Notes under the pieces: model-generated
The model's input: only the letters and a program-made list of their open reading frames with translations
Databases searched by the model: none
Told to the model about the DNA's origin: nothing
Made by a program: the position numbers and the translations under genes
Part shown: piece after piece, positions 15,916-25,308 of the stretch
Position numbering within the stretch: the first letter of the stretch is position 1
Layout of the letters: the number at the start of each line of letters is the position of its first letter
Source: a bacterium
GTDB lineage: Bacteria; Bacteroidota; Bacteroidia; Chitinophagales; Chitinophagaceae
Assembly (NCBI GenBank): GCA_027364635.1
Contig: DAHXOZ010000008.1
Location: 1-38,152, forward strand
Direction: 5' to 3'
DNA: 38,152 nt

Positions 15916-18900
15916 ACTTGCTCAAGCACAATAGCTTTCTTAAAAGAAATTCTTTTTTGCTGATTGCAGCAGCATGGTTATTCACTTTTGCATTTATAGT
16001 TGATAATTACTGGAGCGGAAGTTCACCTTCCAATGCTGCTCAAAAAGCTATTCAAAGGGACATTAATAATAAGCTGATAAAGATCAATGCATTTTCTACA
16101 GATTCTTCATTGATTAATAAGTTCATCAGTGGAAAATATGATGAGAAGGAATTGCAGAAGCAGGTAGATAAGAATTATTTTATTTTTATTTATAAAATTG
16201 GCTCCACTAATAAATTAATTCCTGTCTTTTGGAACACCCAGGTGATTGTGCCCAATTCATTTGTTCTGCATTCTGATACGGGAATTGGATTTCGTAAATT
16301 ATTGAATGGTTGGTATGTTACCAACAAAAAAAATTTCCGAAGCTCAACCGGCACTTTTTATAAAATTATTTTTCTTATCCCGGTAAAGTGGAATTATTAT
16401 ATCCAAAATCAATACCTCCATAATTCTTTTGTCGCTGAAAATAATATTGAAAAAGCTTATGATATAAGCATTACACCTACGAGGTATCCAATTAAAGATC
16501 TGCGGGGCACTACTTTGTTTTATCTGCGCCAGTTGAACAATCCTGCCAGTCACAATAATTTACTTGCTATTTTATTAAGAATTTTGGCTTCGGTATTCGT
16601 CCTCTTTTTTATTCACAGACTTGCAACTTATTATGTACTAAAAAGAGGATTCTGGATCGGATTTGCAGTTCTTGTGGCTCCGCTTATTTTTTTAAGAATA
16701 ATAAGCTACCTGTTTCCCATTCCTTTGAACTTTAAAAATCTCGAATTATTTGATCCATCAATATATGGAGCTAATTTTGTTTTAAGATCGCTTGGTGATC
16801 TGCTTATTAATTCTATCCTCTTTATCTGGATTGTTTTGTTTGTGAGATTTCATTTTAAATTTAATTTTTCGAAAATTAAATTCAAATCTGATATTTACCG
16901 TTACTCCGCTATCGTTTTCATTTGCATTTTAATGGTTATGTTCACGTTGCTTGGCAGCTTTACTGTACAAAGCCTCGTCGCTGATTCGCAAATATCTTTT
17001 GATGTAATTAATTTTTTTACAATTAATATTTATAGTGTTATTGGTTTTATTGTGCTGAGTTGCGTTGCCGCCGGTTATTTTTTTCTTATTACACTTTTGC
17101 TTCAGCCACTGAATATTTTTATTGGCAGAAAGCGATATCAATTGTATTTGATACTTACTATTGTTGGTCTTTTTATATTAACATTCAACCTTCATTCTGT
17201 TCATTTAAGCTTTAACCTTGTTGTTCTGTTGTGGCTACTCGTTTTTGTATTTCTTCTTAATTTTCGTTTTCTTTTACTTCATGCGTATAACCTCGTTTCT
17301 TCAAAATTTATTTTTTGGGTTTTCTTTTTTTCCGTTTCTATTACTGCAATTATTGTATTGCAAAACAGAACCAAAGAACTGGAAGACAGAAAACATTTTG
17401 CAGAAAACCTTGCCAATAAAGCTGATCCGTCTGGACCGGTGATTGTTAGTATTATTTTGAAGGATTTTACGAATGATTATCTCTCCAATGTTTTTGAAAG
17501 GTTTAAAGATCCTTATGAAAACCGCTTTCTAAAAGACAGTCTTATTAATGAAAACTTTTCCGGCTACCTTGATAAATATGATACTAAAATTTATACTTTC
17601 AATGCCGCAGAAATGCCTTTGTATAATGAAGATTCAACTACTTTCAACGCTTTAAACGCGATCATACAAACCCAGGGACAGCCTACCGATATCCCCGATC
17701 TTTTTTATTATGATATTTCTTATGACAGGTTCAATTACATTAGTAAAAAAGAAGTTACTAATTCGGCTGGTTTAAAACAAGGCTATGTTTTTATCATTTC
17801 AAAACCTAAACGTTATAAAAGTGATGCATTATATCCTGAACTATTTTCCAAGGGCAATAACAATTCTATTGAAAGCTCGCAGGTATATGCATTTGCAGTT
17901 TATAACAATAATAAATTAACCAGTAGTTATAACGATTATCCTTTTACAACTGATATTGATAATAATGATTTTACTTATAACGAATTCAGGATTGTAAAAA
18001 AGAATGGATATGAAGAACTTTGGTACAAAGCAAATGCAGATAAAGTTATTGTAATTGCACGCCAGGATAGGTTTTTTGTCGAGTCAATTACTTTATTCGC
18101 TTACCTGTTTTGTTCCTTTTTACTTATTGCTATTTTCTTCAATCTCGCTCATCATTTTCTAACAGAGAGAAAATTAAATTCAAATTTAAAATCCTTATTT
18201 CAATTAAATATCCGAAGCCAGGTTCATGGCACTATTATCCTGGTAAGTGTTTTTTCTTTTATTGTTATTGCTACAACTACCATCTTGTTTTTTATCAACC
18301 GTTATCATAGTAATAACAGGGAAAAATTAAGCGGTACTATTCACGTAATGGAAAATGAGCTTAGGAATTCAATTGATACAATGCCATTAAATAATTACCA
18401 GTTAGTAAATTTCGACAGTCTCTCAGAAAATAAACTTGCAGAAACGATTAATAAAATTTCTAATATACATGCTACCGATCTCAATGTGTATGATCTGAAT
18501 GGTAATCTGAAGGTTTCCTCAGTTCCTTTGCCTTACAACAAAGGCATCGTTAGCGAAAAAATGGATCCTATTGCTTTTTATCATTTGAGTAAACTAAAAG
18601 ACGTTCAGTATTTCCAGGAACAAAAAATAGGCAGCCTTCAATACTTAAACAATTATGTTCCCGTGCGAAATGAAGCTGGAAAAGAATATGCATATTTAAA
18701 CATTCCTTATTTTGAATCGCAAAATAAATTGCAAGACGAGATATCAAATTTCCTGATGACGATCATAAACCTAAATGCTTTTATCTTTTTAATCGCGGGT
18801 ATTATTGCTCTTTTCATTACCAACAGAATCACTCAATCATTCTCTTTAATGAGTGATAAAATGAAAAAAATTAATCTTGAAACGGGTAATGAGGAGATTG

Positions 18901-19682
18901 TATGGGATAGAAAAGATGAGATTGGTGATCTGGTTAAGGAATATAACAAGATGGTGAAGAAACTGGACGTAAGTGCAAAAATGCTGGCCCGCAGCGAAAG
19001 GGAAGGGGCATGGCGCGAAATGGCAAGGCAGGTAGCGCATGAAATAAAGAATCCTCTTACCCCTATGAAACTGAATCTTCAGTATTTGCAAATGGCGATA
19101 GAAAAAAATTCTCCTGATGTAAAAAGCATTTCATTATATGTTGCCCAAATATTACTTGAACAAATAGAGCACCTTTCACAAATTGCGGGAGATTTTGCTC
19201 AGTTTGCAAAAATTGGCAATACTAAAAAACAAATTTTTGATGTAAATCATATGCTCGAAAATTCAATAACACTTTATTCTACTAATGATGAGGTGGAGGT
19301 TAATGCTAAACTCTATCCTGATAAAATAATGATAGAAGCAGATAAGACGCAAGTCAATAGATTATTTACTAATCTTCTTCAAAATGCTGTACAGTCAGTT
19401 CCTGATTACAGGAAGGTAATGTTGGATATTAAAAGTGAATTGAATGATCACAAAGTGGTAATCTCAATCAGGGATAATGGAAACGGAATCCGCGCTGAAA
19501 TGATAAATAAGATATTTACTCCCAATTTCACTACTAAAACGTCGGGAACAGGTCTCGGGCTAGCAATGTGTAAGGGGATAGTAGAAACGTTAAATGGCCG
19601 GATATGGTTTGAAACAAAAGAAGGAGAGTGGACTTGTTTTTTTGTTGAATTACCTTTGGTGCCTGGGCATGTTACCGGATAA
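15912..19682 (+). CDS. Very large multi-membrane sensor histidine kinase (NtrY-like C-terminus)
   Basis: This 1256-residue protein has a membrane helix at about 13-31, an extracytoplasmic part to about 215, and a multi-helix membrane block at about 217-490. A second extracytoplasmic part precedes helices near 723-745 and 772-795. A third sensor loop is followed by a helix near 945-970. A HAMP domain (about 970-1022) leads to the HisKA helix with phospho-accepting H1043 in AHEIKNPLTPMKL. The ATPase domain has NLLQNAVQ, DNGNGI and GTGLGLA at 1212-1218. There is no receiver domain and no response regulator gene nearby. No ATG lies near the N-terminus; TTG at 15912 overlaps the mazG stop (TTGA) and is the likely start, with TTG at 15918 as alternative. 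The signal is unknown. Confidence 0.87.
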   Translation: MNLLKHNSFLKRNSFLLIAAAWLFTFAFIVDNYWSGSSPSNAAQKAIQRDINNKLIKINAFSTDSSLINKFISGKYDEKELQKQVDKNYFIFIYKIGSTNKLIPVFWNTQVIVPNSFVLHSDTGIGFRKLLNGWYVTNKKNFRSSTGTFYKIIFLIPVKWNYYIQNQYLHNSFVAENNIEKAYDISITPTRYPIKDLRGTTLFYLRQLNNPASHNNLLAILLRILASVFVLFFIHRLATYYVLKRGFWIGFAVLVAPLIFLRIISYLFPIPLNFKNLELFDPSIYGANFVLRSLGDLLINSILFIWIVLFVRFHFKFNFSKIKFKSDIYRYSAIVFICILMVMFTLLGSFTVQSLVADSQISFDVINFFTINIYSVIGFIVLSCVAAGYFFLITLLLQPLNIFIGRKRYQLYLILTIVGLFILTFNLHSVHLSFNLVVLLWLLVFVFLLNFRFLLLHAYNLVSSKFIFWVFFFSVSITAIIVLQNRTKELEDRKHFAENLANKADPSGPVIVSIILKDFTNDYLSNVFERFKDPYENRFLKDSLINENFSGYLDKYDTKIYTFNAAEMPLYNEDSTTFNALNAIIQTQGQPTDIPDLFYYDISYDRFNYISKKEVTNSAGLKQGYVFIISKPKRYKSDALYPELFSKGNNNSIESSQVYAFAVYNNNKLTSSYNDYPFTTDIDNNDFTYNEFRIVKKNGYEELWYKANADKVIVIARQDRFFVESITLFAYLFCSFLLIAIFFNLAHHFLTERKLNSNLKSLFQLNIRSQVHGTIILVSVFSFIVIATTTILFFINRYHSNNREKLSGTIHVMENELRNSIDTMPLNNYQLVNFDSLSENKLAETINKISNIHATDLNVYDLNGNLKVSSVPLPYNKGIVSEKMDPIAFYHLSKLKDVQYFQEQKIGSLQYLNNYVPVRNEAGKEYAYLNIPYFESQNKLQDEISNFLMTIINLNAFIFLIAGIIALFITNRITQSFSLMSDKMKKINLETGNEEIVWDRKDEIGDLVKEYNKMVKKLDVSAKMLARSEREGAWREMARQVAHEIKNPLTPMKLNLQYLQMAIEKNSPDVKSISLYVAQILLEQIEHLSQIAGDFAQFAKIGNTKKQIFDVNHMLENSITLYSTNDEVEVNAKLYPDKIMIEADKTQVNRLFTNLLQNAVQSVPDYRKVMLDIKSELNDHKVVISIRDNGNGIRAEMINKIFTPNFTTKTSGTGLGLAMCKGIVETLNGRIWFETKEGEWTCFFVELPLVPGHVTG

Positions 19683-20086
19683 AATCAACAATAGTTTTTT
19701 ATAACAGTAATAGGTAAACGCAGATTATCCTGATGCAGTAAACCACAAATACTGAAGATTTTTATTTGCTCAAATTGGCTGAAATACAGTTTTCAAACCC
19801 CTTCGCGCTAAAGTGTCTTAATTTTTTTTTTGAAACAAACATATTTTAAAACCATTTTATTTAGGGCTATCTGTCAATTAGAAAAGATGGTTAAGATTGA
19901 TTTGCAATTCCTCTGTTTTTAATTGATAAAAAGCAATTTGTTTAAAAAATAAGTATTACTACTGTAATAAAATTTATCGGGTAAATAATTTGTAAAACTC
20001 TTTACCAATATGGGTTTTGTAGAAATGCTATTAAATAAAAAAGTCCCGAATTCTCGGGACTTAAAGTATCTGTAAGAAAAATATAA
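19683..20086. other. 404-bp convergent intergenic region
   Basis: This region separates the plus-strand kinase gene from the minus-strand histone H1-like gene. Apart from the terminator at 20041-20062 I see no gene, promoter box or repeat. No clear terminator for the kinase gene was found. Confidence 0.5.
20041..20062 (-). terminator. Terminator of the histone H1-like gene
   Basis: The arms AAGTCCCGA and TCGGGACTT surround a four-base loop. On the minus strand the hairpin is followed by a run of T. It starts about 24 bp past the stop of the histone H1-like gene. Confidence 0.85.
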
Positions 20087-20293
20087 TTATTTTTTCTTAG
20101 CAGCGGCTTTTTTAGGAGCAGCTTTCTTAGCAGCAGCCTTTTTAGGAGCAGCTTTTTTTGCAGCACTCTTCTTTTTAGGAGCGGCTTTTTTAGGAGCAGC
20201 TTTCTTAGGAGCGGCTTTTTTTACAGCAGCCTTTTTAGGTGCGGCTTTTTTTGCAGCGGCTTTTTTAGGAGCGGCTTTTTTTGCAGTTGCCAT
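20087..20293 (-). CDS. Histone H1-like Lys/Ala/Pro-rich DNA-binding protein
   Basis: This 68-residue protein is made almost only of Lys, Ala and Pro in repeats of the type KKAAPKKAA, starting MATAKKAAPKK and ending KKAAAKKK. It resembles the C-terminal tail of eukaryotic histone H1 and bacterial H1-like proteins. It has no globular domain and should be disordered and strongly basic, able to bind DNA or RNA by charge. It lies 82 bp downstream of rpmA on the same strand and ends with a strong terminator, so it may be co-transcribed with rplU-rpmA. The underlying DNA is repetitive and prone to length variation. A nucleoid-compaction role is inferred only from composition. Confidence 0.85.
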   Translation of the reverse strand: MATAKKAAPKKAAAKKAAPKKAAVKKAAPKKAAPKKAAPKKKSAAKKAAPKKAAAKKAAPKKAAAKKK

Positions 20294-20375
20294 GTTTTTA
20301 GAATTTAATTGTTAGTAAATAAAAATTAAAAATAAAAACATTTTGTCAACTGCCAAAACTTATTTATAAATTTTT

Positions 20376-20642
20376 TTATACAGTAGCTTCTGAAGGGTTT
20401 ACAGAAACGACAGTTTTATCACCTTTTGTCTTTCTAAATTCAACCACTCCGTCACTTGTTGCGAAGATGGTAAAATCTTTTCCAAGGCCTACATTCTTAC
20501 CTGGATGATAAACTGTTCCGCGTTGGCGAAGAATAATATTTCCTGATGAAGCCGCCTGGCCTCCGAAAATTTTTACGCCTAATCTTTTGCTTTGTGAATC
20601 ACGTCCGTTTTTTACCGAACCTTCACCTTTTTTATGTGCCAT
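20376..20642 (-). CDS. rpmA: 50S ribosomal protein L27
   Basis: This 88-residue protein is ribosomal protein L27, which sits near the peptidyl transferase centre. [24 protein letters not shown] and [17 protein letters not shown] (read as two parts) are diagnostic, as is [17 protein letters not shown]. There is no N-terminal extension needing cleavage, unlike Firmicutes L27. It follows rplU by 71 bp in the usual L21-L27 order. Confidence 0.98.
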   Translation of the reverse strand: MAHKKGEGSVKNGRDSQSKRLGVKIFGGQAASSGNIILRQRGTVYHPGKNVGLGKDFTIFATSDGVVEFRKTKGDKTVVSVNPSEATV

Positions 20643-20713
20643 TATTCTTAAATTAAAAAATGATCGTTTTGAGAAATGAAAAATGTTTTATCATTTCATT
20701 TTTATAAAATTGC

Positions 20714-21019
20714 TTATGCAATTCCGGTTACTTTTATATGAGTGTATTGAGTGCGATGGCCGTGTTTTTTTCTGAAGCCTTTTCTTCTTTTCATTTTAAA
20801 AGCAATCACTTTTTCACCTTTTATCAACTCATTCAATATTTCGGCTTTTACCTTTACGTTTGCATCGTCACCAACAGAAATCTTTCCATTGTCGTCGTGC
20901 AACAACACTTCAGAGAATTCCACTTCATCACCTTGCTTTCCTGTAAGATGAGGTACATATAAACTTTGGCCTGGTGTAACTTTAAACTGCTGACCGGCGA
21001 TTTTTACTATTGCAAACAT
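20714..21019 (-). CDS. rplU: 50S ribosomal protein L21
   Basis: This 101-residue protein is ribosomal protein L21, an early-assembly protein binding 23S rRNA. MFAIVKIAGQQFKV opens the protein, and KVIAFKMKRRKGFRKKHGHR is the conserved rRNA-binding segment. The ATG at 21019 is chosen because it matches the family start; a longer frame to 21061 would add 14 non-homologous residues. It is the first gene of the rplU-rpmA unit. A possible -7 box lies 22 bases upstream. Confidence 0.97.
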   Translation of the reverse strand: MFAIVKIAGQQFKVTPGQSLYVPHLTGKQGDEVEFSEVLLHDDNGKISVGDDANVKVKAEILNELIKGEKVIAFKMKRRKGFRKKHGHRTQYTHIKVTGIA

Positions 21020-21041
21020 ACTTTTCCAATTTTTTGGAGTG

Positions 21042-21049
21042 CAAATGTA
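21042..21049 (-). promoter_or_regulatory. Possible -7 box for rplU
   Basis: TACATTTG on the minus strand matches TANNTTTG and stands 22 bases before the rplU ATG. No TTG was found at the expected -33 distance, so the call is weak. Confidence 0.3.
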
Positions 21050-21148
21050 AGATAATTTCATGCAAATTGTAATACTAAATCTTACTAAATAACCTATTTT
21101 TTTACTTTTTACATAAAATATTGTTATACAATATATAAAGGATTGCGC

Positions 21149-21181
21149 TTTTGTATATCTAAATTCGCTTTTTTACTTTCG
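21149..21181 (+). promoter_or_regulatory. Candidate Bacteroidota promoter for plsC-priA
   Basis: TTTTG (21149-21153) and TACTTTCG (21174-21181) are 20 bases apart, fitting the -33/-7 layout of Bacteroidota promoters with one mismatch in the -7 box. The plsC ATG is 17 bases downstream. A small palindrome, ATATTGT-TAT-ACAATAT, lies at 21118-21134. Confidence 0.35.
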
Positions 21182-21198
21182 CAAGGTTAAATCAGGCC

Positions 21199-21966
21199 AT
21201 GAAGATTTTTAAAAAAATATTTCGCTTTTTTTTTAGTATTTACGGTTTTGCTGTGTTTTTGTTCTGGATGTTCGTACTAATGCCATTATTTATATGGGCC
21301 TTTTTACAAAAACCTGTTAAAGGAGGAAATCTTATTTATAAAATTTCCAGGTTTTGGGCCAATGCCTTCTTCTTTATGATTGGTATTAAATATTTGCAGA
21401 TTGAAGAAGAATCTCATGACAGGGAGCAGGAATATATTTTTGTAAGTAACCATATTTCTTACCTGGACATTCCGATGATGATGAAGGTAGTAAAAGGACA
21501 AAATATGAGAATTTTGGGAAAGGCTGAAATGAACAAAATTCCGGTTTTCGGCTCCATTTATAAAAGAGGAGCTGTTTCTGTTGACAGATCGAATCCTGAG
21601 GCCCGTTCAAAAAGCTTGCAAGAACTGGTTTCGTTTGTCCAAAAAAAAATTTCAGTGTTTATTTGCCCGGAAGGAACTTTTAACACAACGCATTGTCCGC
21701 TAAAGAAATTTTATGATGGAGCTTTTCGTATTGCTATCGAAACTCAAAAGCCGATTCTTCCAATTTTATTTTTAGATACCTATGATCGGCTCAATTATAA
21801 TAGTATATTTTCATTAAACCCCGGAAAATGTCGCAGCGTTTATCTTTCTGCCACAAATACTGAGGGATTAACACTTGTAGACCTTCCTTTCTTAAAAGAA
21901 AAAATATTTCAACAAATGGAAGAAGCGCTTATCCGTTACCATGCAAGCTGGATTAAAGAAAAGTAA
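21199..21966 (+). CDS. plsC: 1-acyl-sn-glycerol-3-phosphate acyltransferase
   Basis: This 255-residue membrane-associated enzyme transfers an acyl chain to lysophosphatidate to make phosphatidate in phospholipid synthesis. A hydrophobic N-terminus (about 10-36) anchors it. The catalytic HxxxxD is H85-D90 in SNHISYLDIP. RGAVSVDRS (about 123-131) and ICPEGTFN (E158, G159, T160) are the other acyltransferase motifs. It has normal length for the PlsC family. A PlsC-like acyltransferase with another acceptor cannot be excluded. It lies 51 bp before priA on the same strand. Confidence 0.9.
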   Translation: MKIFKKIFRFFFSIYGFAVFLFWMFVLMPLFIWAFLQKPVKGGNLIYKISRFWANAFFFMIGIKYLQIEEESHDREQEYIFVSNHISYLDIPMMMKVVKGQNMRILGKAEMNKIPVFGSIYKRGAVSVDRSNPEARSKSLQELVSFVQKKISVFICPEGTFNTTHCPLKKFYDGAFRIAIETQKPILPILFLDTYDRLNYNSIFSLNPGKCRSVYLSATNTEGLTLVDLPFLKEKIFQQMEEALIRYHASWIKEK

Positions 21967-22017
21967 CTTTCCTCTTTGCCTTATACCTTGTCGGGCACTC
22001 TCAATATATTTGCAGTA

Positions 22018-24513
22018 ATGATTACTGAAAATCCTGCAGATCAAAATTTGTTTTATGAAAAAGATGAAACGACATCCACTTGGTTGGAAGTAATACTCCC
22101 GTTAGCTATTCCCAAAACTTATACTTACGCTGTGCCAAAAAATTTGCTCAGTAAGATTAAAATCGGCTGCCGTGCAGAAGTCGTATTTGGAAAAAACAAG
22201 AAATATTCAGGCATCATAAAATCAGTAACTCATGAAAAGCCTTCTTATTCAACTAAAGACATTTTGAATGTAATAGATGATGAGACCGTGATTTACCAAC
22301 AGCAATTAAGGCTTTGGAAATGGATCAGTGACTATTATATGTGCAGCGAAGGAGAAGTAATGGCGGCGGCTTTACCAACTCATTTAAAGTTAAGCAGCGA
22401 AACCATTTTAATATATAATGAAGAATATGGCGAGGATTTTTCTGACCTCGATAATGAAGAATACCTGGTGGCAGAGGCATTGTTGATAAAAAAAGAACTT
22501 AAGATTTCGGAAGTGCAACAGGTAGCCAGCATGGTGCATGTTTATCCTTTGATAAAAAAATTGATTGATAAACGAGTTTGTTTTGTTTGGGAGTCGCTCT
22601 CTGATAAATTCAAAGAGAAAAAAGAAAATTTTATTTTACTGAACCCCCAGTTTTCATCAGACGAACAATTAAATAAGTTGATGGATGAATTTGGGAGAGC
22701 ACCAAAACAACTGGAATTGTTGTTGAGTTTTCTGCATTTTTCAAAAACAGAAGGAGAGGTTTCACAGGTTAAGCTTTTAAAAAAATCAGGTGCAAGCCCT
22801 GCCCAGCTAAAAAGTCTTGTAGATAAAAATATTCTTATTGTTGAACGTCGAAATACTGACCGCCTTCCTTCTCTCCCGAGGAAAATGGATGTGGATTTTA
22901 AATTAAACGATTCACAGCAAAAAGCGCTTCAGGAAATAGATACAGCTTTTGAAAAAAAGGAAGTTTGCCTTCTACATGGAATTACAAGTAGCGGAAAAAC
23001 TCAGTTGTATATTAAACAAATAGAAAAAATTGTGGCAGAAGGAAAGCAGGTTTTATATCTTTTGCCTGAGATCACTTTAACAGCGCAAATTATTCGAAGA
23101 TTGCAATTTTATTTCGGTGGAAATATTGCAATTTATCATTCTAAATTTAATAACAACGAGCGAATAGAAATCTGGAATAAAATAAAAACCGGGGAATTGA
23201 AAATTATTCTTGGCGCCCGAAGTGCGTTGTTTCTTCCATTCAAAAATCTTGGATTGATCGTTATTGATGAAGAACACGATCCTTCTTTTAAACAACAAGA
23301 CCCGGCGCCGCGTTATAACGCCCGGGATGCAGCGGTATATTATGCATCTCTTTTTAAAGCAAAAGTTTTAATGGGAAGTGCGACGCCATCTTTGGAAAGT
23401 TATTATAACGCGCAAAAAAATAAATATGGCTTGGTAATACTTTCAGAAAGATTTGGCGGAACCCAATTGCCTGAAATAAAAATTATTGATACAAAAACAG
23501 TGGCTGCTTCCAAAAAAGGCAAAGTGATGATTTCGCCACAACTGAAAGCAGAGATTGAAACAGCTTTGCAAAACGATAAGCAGGTGATTCTTTTTCAAAA
23601 CAGGCGTGGGTATGCACCGTTATTAATATGCGGCACTTGTGGATTTATTCCGCATTGCGAAAACTGTTCCGTAACATTAACGCTTCATAAATATTCTAAT
23701 AAACTACATTGCCATTATTGCGGAAATACCTATCCAAAGCCGGTTGCGTGCCCGGCTTGTGGAAGTGTGAACTGGATGGAGAAAAATTTTGGAACTGAAA
23801 AAATTGAAGAGGAACTTACGGGAGATTTCCCAAATAACAGGATTGCGCGGATGGATGTAGATGCGGTGAAAGGAAAAAATGCGCATGATACTTTGATCAA
23901 ATTATTTGAACAACACCGGATTGATATTTTAGCGGGAACACAAATGGTCGTGAAAGGGCTCGACTTTGAAAAAGTGAGTCTCGTTGGTATTTTAGATGCC
24001 GACGGATTGTTGTCATTTGCTGATTTTCGTGTAAATGAAAGAGCGTTTCAATTGATGGAGCAGGTAAGCGGCAGAGCCGGGCGCAAGTTAGAAAGAGGAC
24101 TGGTGCTTATACAGGCATCGAAACTTGATCATCCTGTGTTGCTGTTTGTTCAGCAGCATGATTACGAAAAATTTTATGAATACGAATTGGCAATGCGGAA
24201 ACAATTCTTTTATCCTCCTTTCAGCCGTTTGATACGCATCGTGATAAAACATTCGATTAAAGAATTGGTTTTTGAAGCTGCTGATGTACTTGCGAATAGT
24301 TTACAAAAGGATTTTGAAAATTTAGTTGGCCCCGCAGCGCCTGTTGTCAATCGTGTACGCAATAAGTATTTAATGGAAATTATGATCAAGCTTCAAAAAG
24401 ACGCTGTTCAATTGCAAAGTCAAAAGAAAGTAATCCTTAATCATATTGATCTTTTAAAGTCTGAAAAAAAATTTAAAAGTATTCTTGTGATCGCCGATGT
24501 AGATCCGTTATGA
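22018..24513 (+). CDS. priA: Primosomal protein N' (replication restart helicase)
   Basis: This 831-residue protein is PriA, which recognises stalled forks and reloads the replicative helicase. The DNA-binding N-terminal domain has WLEVILPLAIPKTYTYAVP. The helicase has the P-loop GITSSGKT at 321-328, DEEH at 417-420 and the GSATPSLES motif. Eight zinc-binding cysteines lie between 538 and 581 (CGTCGF, CENC, CHYC, CPAC). The late motifs GTQMVVKGLDF and VSGRAGR are intact. The ATG at 22018 (MITENPADQN) is preferred over a TTG at 21976 that would add 14 residues after plsC. Length is typical for Bacteroidota PriA. Confidence 0.96.
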   Translation: MITENPADQNLFYEKDETTSTWLEVILPLAIPKTYTYAVPKNLLSKIKIGCRAEVVFGKNKKYSGIIKSVTHEKPSYSTKDILNVIDDETVIYQQQLRLWKWISDYYMCSEGEVMAAALPTHLKLSSETILIYNEEYGEDFSDLDNEEYLVAEALLIKKELKISEVQQVASMVHVYPLIKKLIDKRVCFVWESLSDKFKEKKENFILLNPQFSSDEQLNKLMDEFGRAPKQLELLLSFLHFSKTEGEVSQVKLLKKSGASPAQLKSLVDKNILIVERRNTDRLPSLPRKMDVDFKLNDSQQKALQEIDTAFEKKEVCLLHGITSSGKTQLYIKQIEKIVAEGKQVLYLLPEITLTAQIIRRLQFYFGGNIAIYHSKFNNNERIEIWNKIKTGELKIILGARSALFLPFKNLGLIVIDEEHDPSFKQQDPAPRYNARDAAVYYASLFKAKVLMGSATPSLESYYNAQKNKYGLVILSERFGGTQLPEIKIIDTKTVAASKKGKVMISPQLKAEIETALQNDKQVILFQNRRGYAPLLICGTCGFIPHCENCSVTLTLHKYSNKLHCHYCGNTYPKPVACPACGSVNWMEKNFGTEKIEEELTGDFPNNRIARMDVDAVKGKNAHDTLIKLFEQHRIDILAGTQMVVKGLDFEKVSLVGILDADGLLSFADFRVNERAFQLMEQVSGRAGRKLERGLVLIQASKLDHPVLLFVQQHDYEKFYEYELAMRKQFFYPPFSRLIRIVIKHSIKELVFEAADVLANSLQKDFENLVGPAAPVVNRVRNKYLMEIMIKLQKDAVQLQSQKKVILNHIDLLKSEKKFKSILVIADVDPL

Positions 24514-24560
24514 TTTAAACAAAATAGGAATACCCAAAAATTGTTTGTTTACTGTTTCGT

Positions 24561-25277
24561 TTAAGAAACTTCTGCAAAGCTTTCTTCATTTTCATTGTCT
24601 GAAATAAACTCCCTTGCCATGTCCATCATTTCCGGATATTGGTAATAATGTATCCCGGTTTTTTTCTGTTTGCTTTCATAAACCATTGCCCTTGCTACGT
24701 TATCAGCGCCTATTGCCCTGTATTTTTTTAGAGGGCCTAGTAATAAAAAAGAAAGTAAATCCATTATAGTTTGTGCTATTTTTTCAGTCGGGCGGTTTTC
24801 TTTTCTGTTACCGTTTAAAATGGAAGGTTGAAAAATACTTAGACTTTCAAACGAAAATTGTTTTAATGAATTTTCTGTTTTGCCTTTTAGCCTTAAATAA
24901 AAATTAGAAGAGTTTTCGTTTGCCCCAATCGCCGATACGATAAGAAACTTTTTGAAATGATGAGAAATTCCAATCTCTGCAGCATTTACCGGAATATCAT
25001 GATCAATTTTTTCATACAATATTTTGTCTCCTTTCACTTTTTTTTGAGTAGTGCCAATGCAACAAAATATTACATCGCCTTCTCCCATTTTTTTTGAAAA
25101 ATCTTCTTTGTTGTTAAAATCAACCAATTGTTGCTGCAATTTTGGATGGATGATTGATAGCGTTTTTCTTACTAATACACGAACAGTCTTGTAATCTTTA
25201 TCTTCCAATAATTCCTGTACTAGCAAATTGCCTGTTAATCCGGTAGCTCCAAGAACAACTGCCGTTAGTTCATTCAT
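24561..25277 (-). CDS. TIP30/HTATIP2-like NAD(P)-binding reductase
   Basis: This 238-residue protein is an atypical short-chain dehydrogenase. A nucleotide-binding GATGLTG motif lies at 10-16, DVIFCCIGTTQKK at 68-80 and SAIGAN at 115-120. Y127 and K131 in FYLRLKGKTE are the likely catalytic YxxxK, followed by the SIFQPSILNG segment typical of the HTATIP2/YwnB group. The substrate is unknown. The start is only 31 bp from the divergent murB ATG, so the two genes share a very short promoter space. It is convergent with priA. Confidence 0.82.
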   Translation of the reverse strand: MNELTAVVLGATGLTGNLLVQELLEDKDYKTVRVLVRKTLSIIHPKLQQQLVDFNNKEDFSKKMGEGDVIFCCIGTTQKKVKGDKILYEKIDHDIPVNAAEIGISHHFKKFLIVSAIGANENSSNFYLRLKGKTENSLKQFSFESLSIFQPSILNGNRKENRPTEKIAQTIMDLLSFLLLGPLKKYRAIGADNVARAMVYESKQKKTGIHYYQYPEMMDMAREFISDNENEESFAEVS

Positions 25278-25308
25278 ATTTTGGTATTTTACCCTTAATT
25301 TTAATTCT

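Noticed and set aside
20087-20293. Short tandem repeats as a possible CRISPR array
   Set aside because: The repeats are codon-level Lys/Ala/Pro repeats inside one frame with no distinct spacers.
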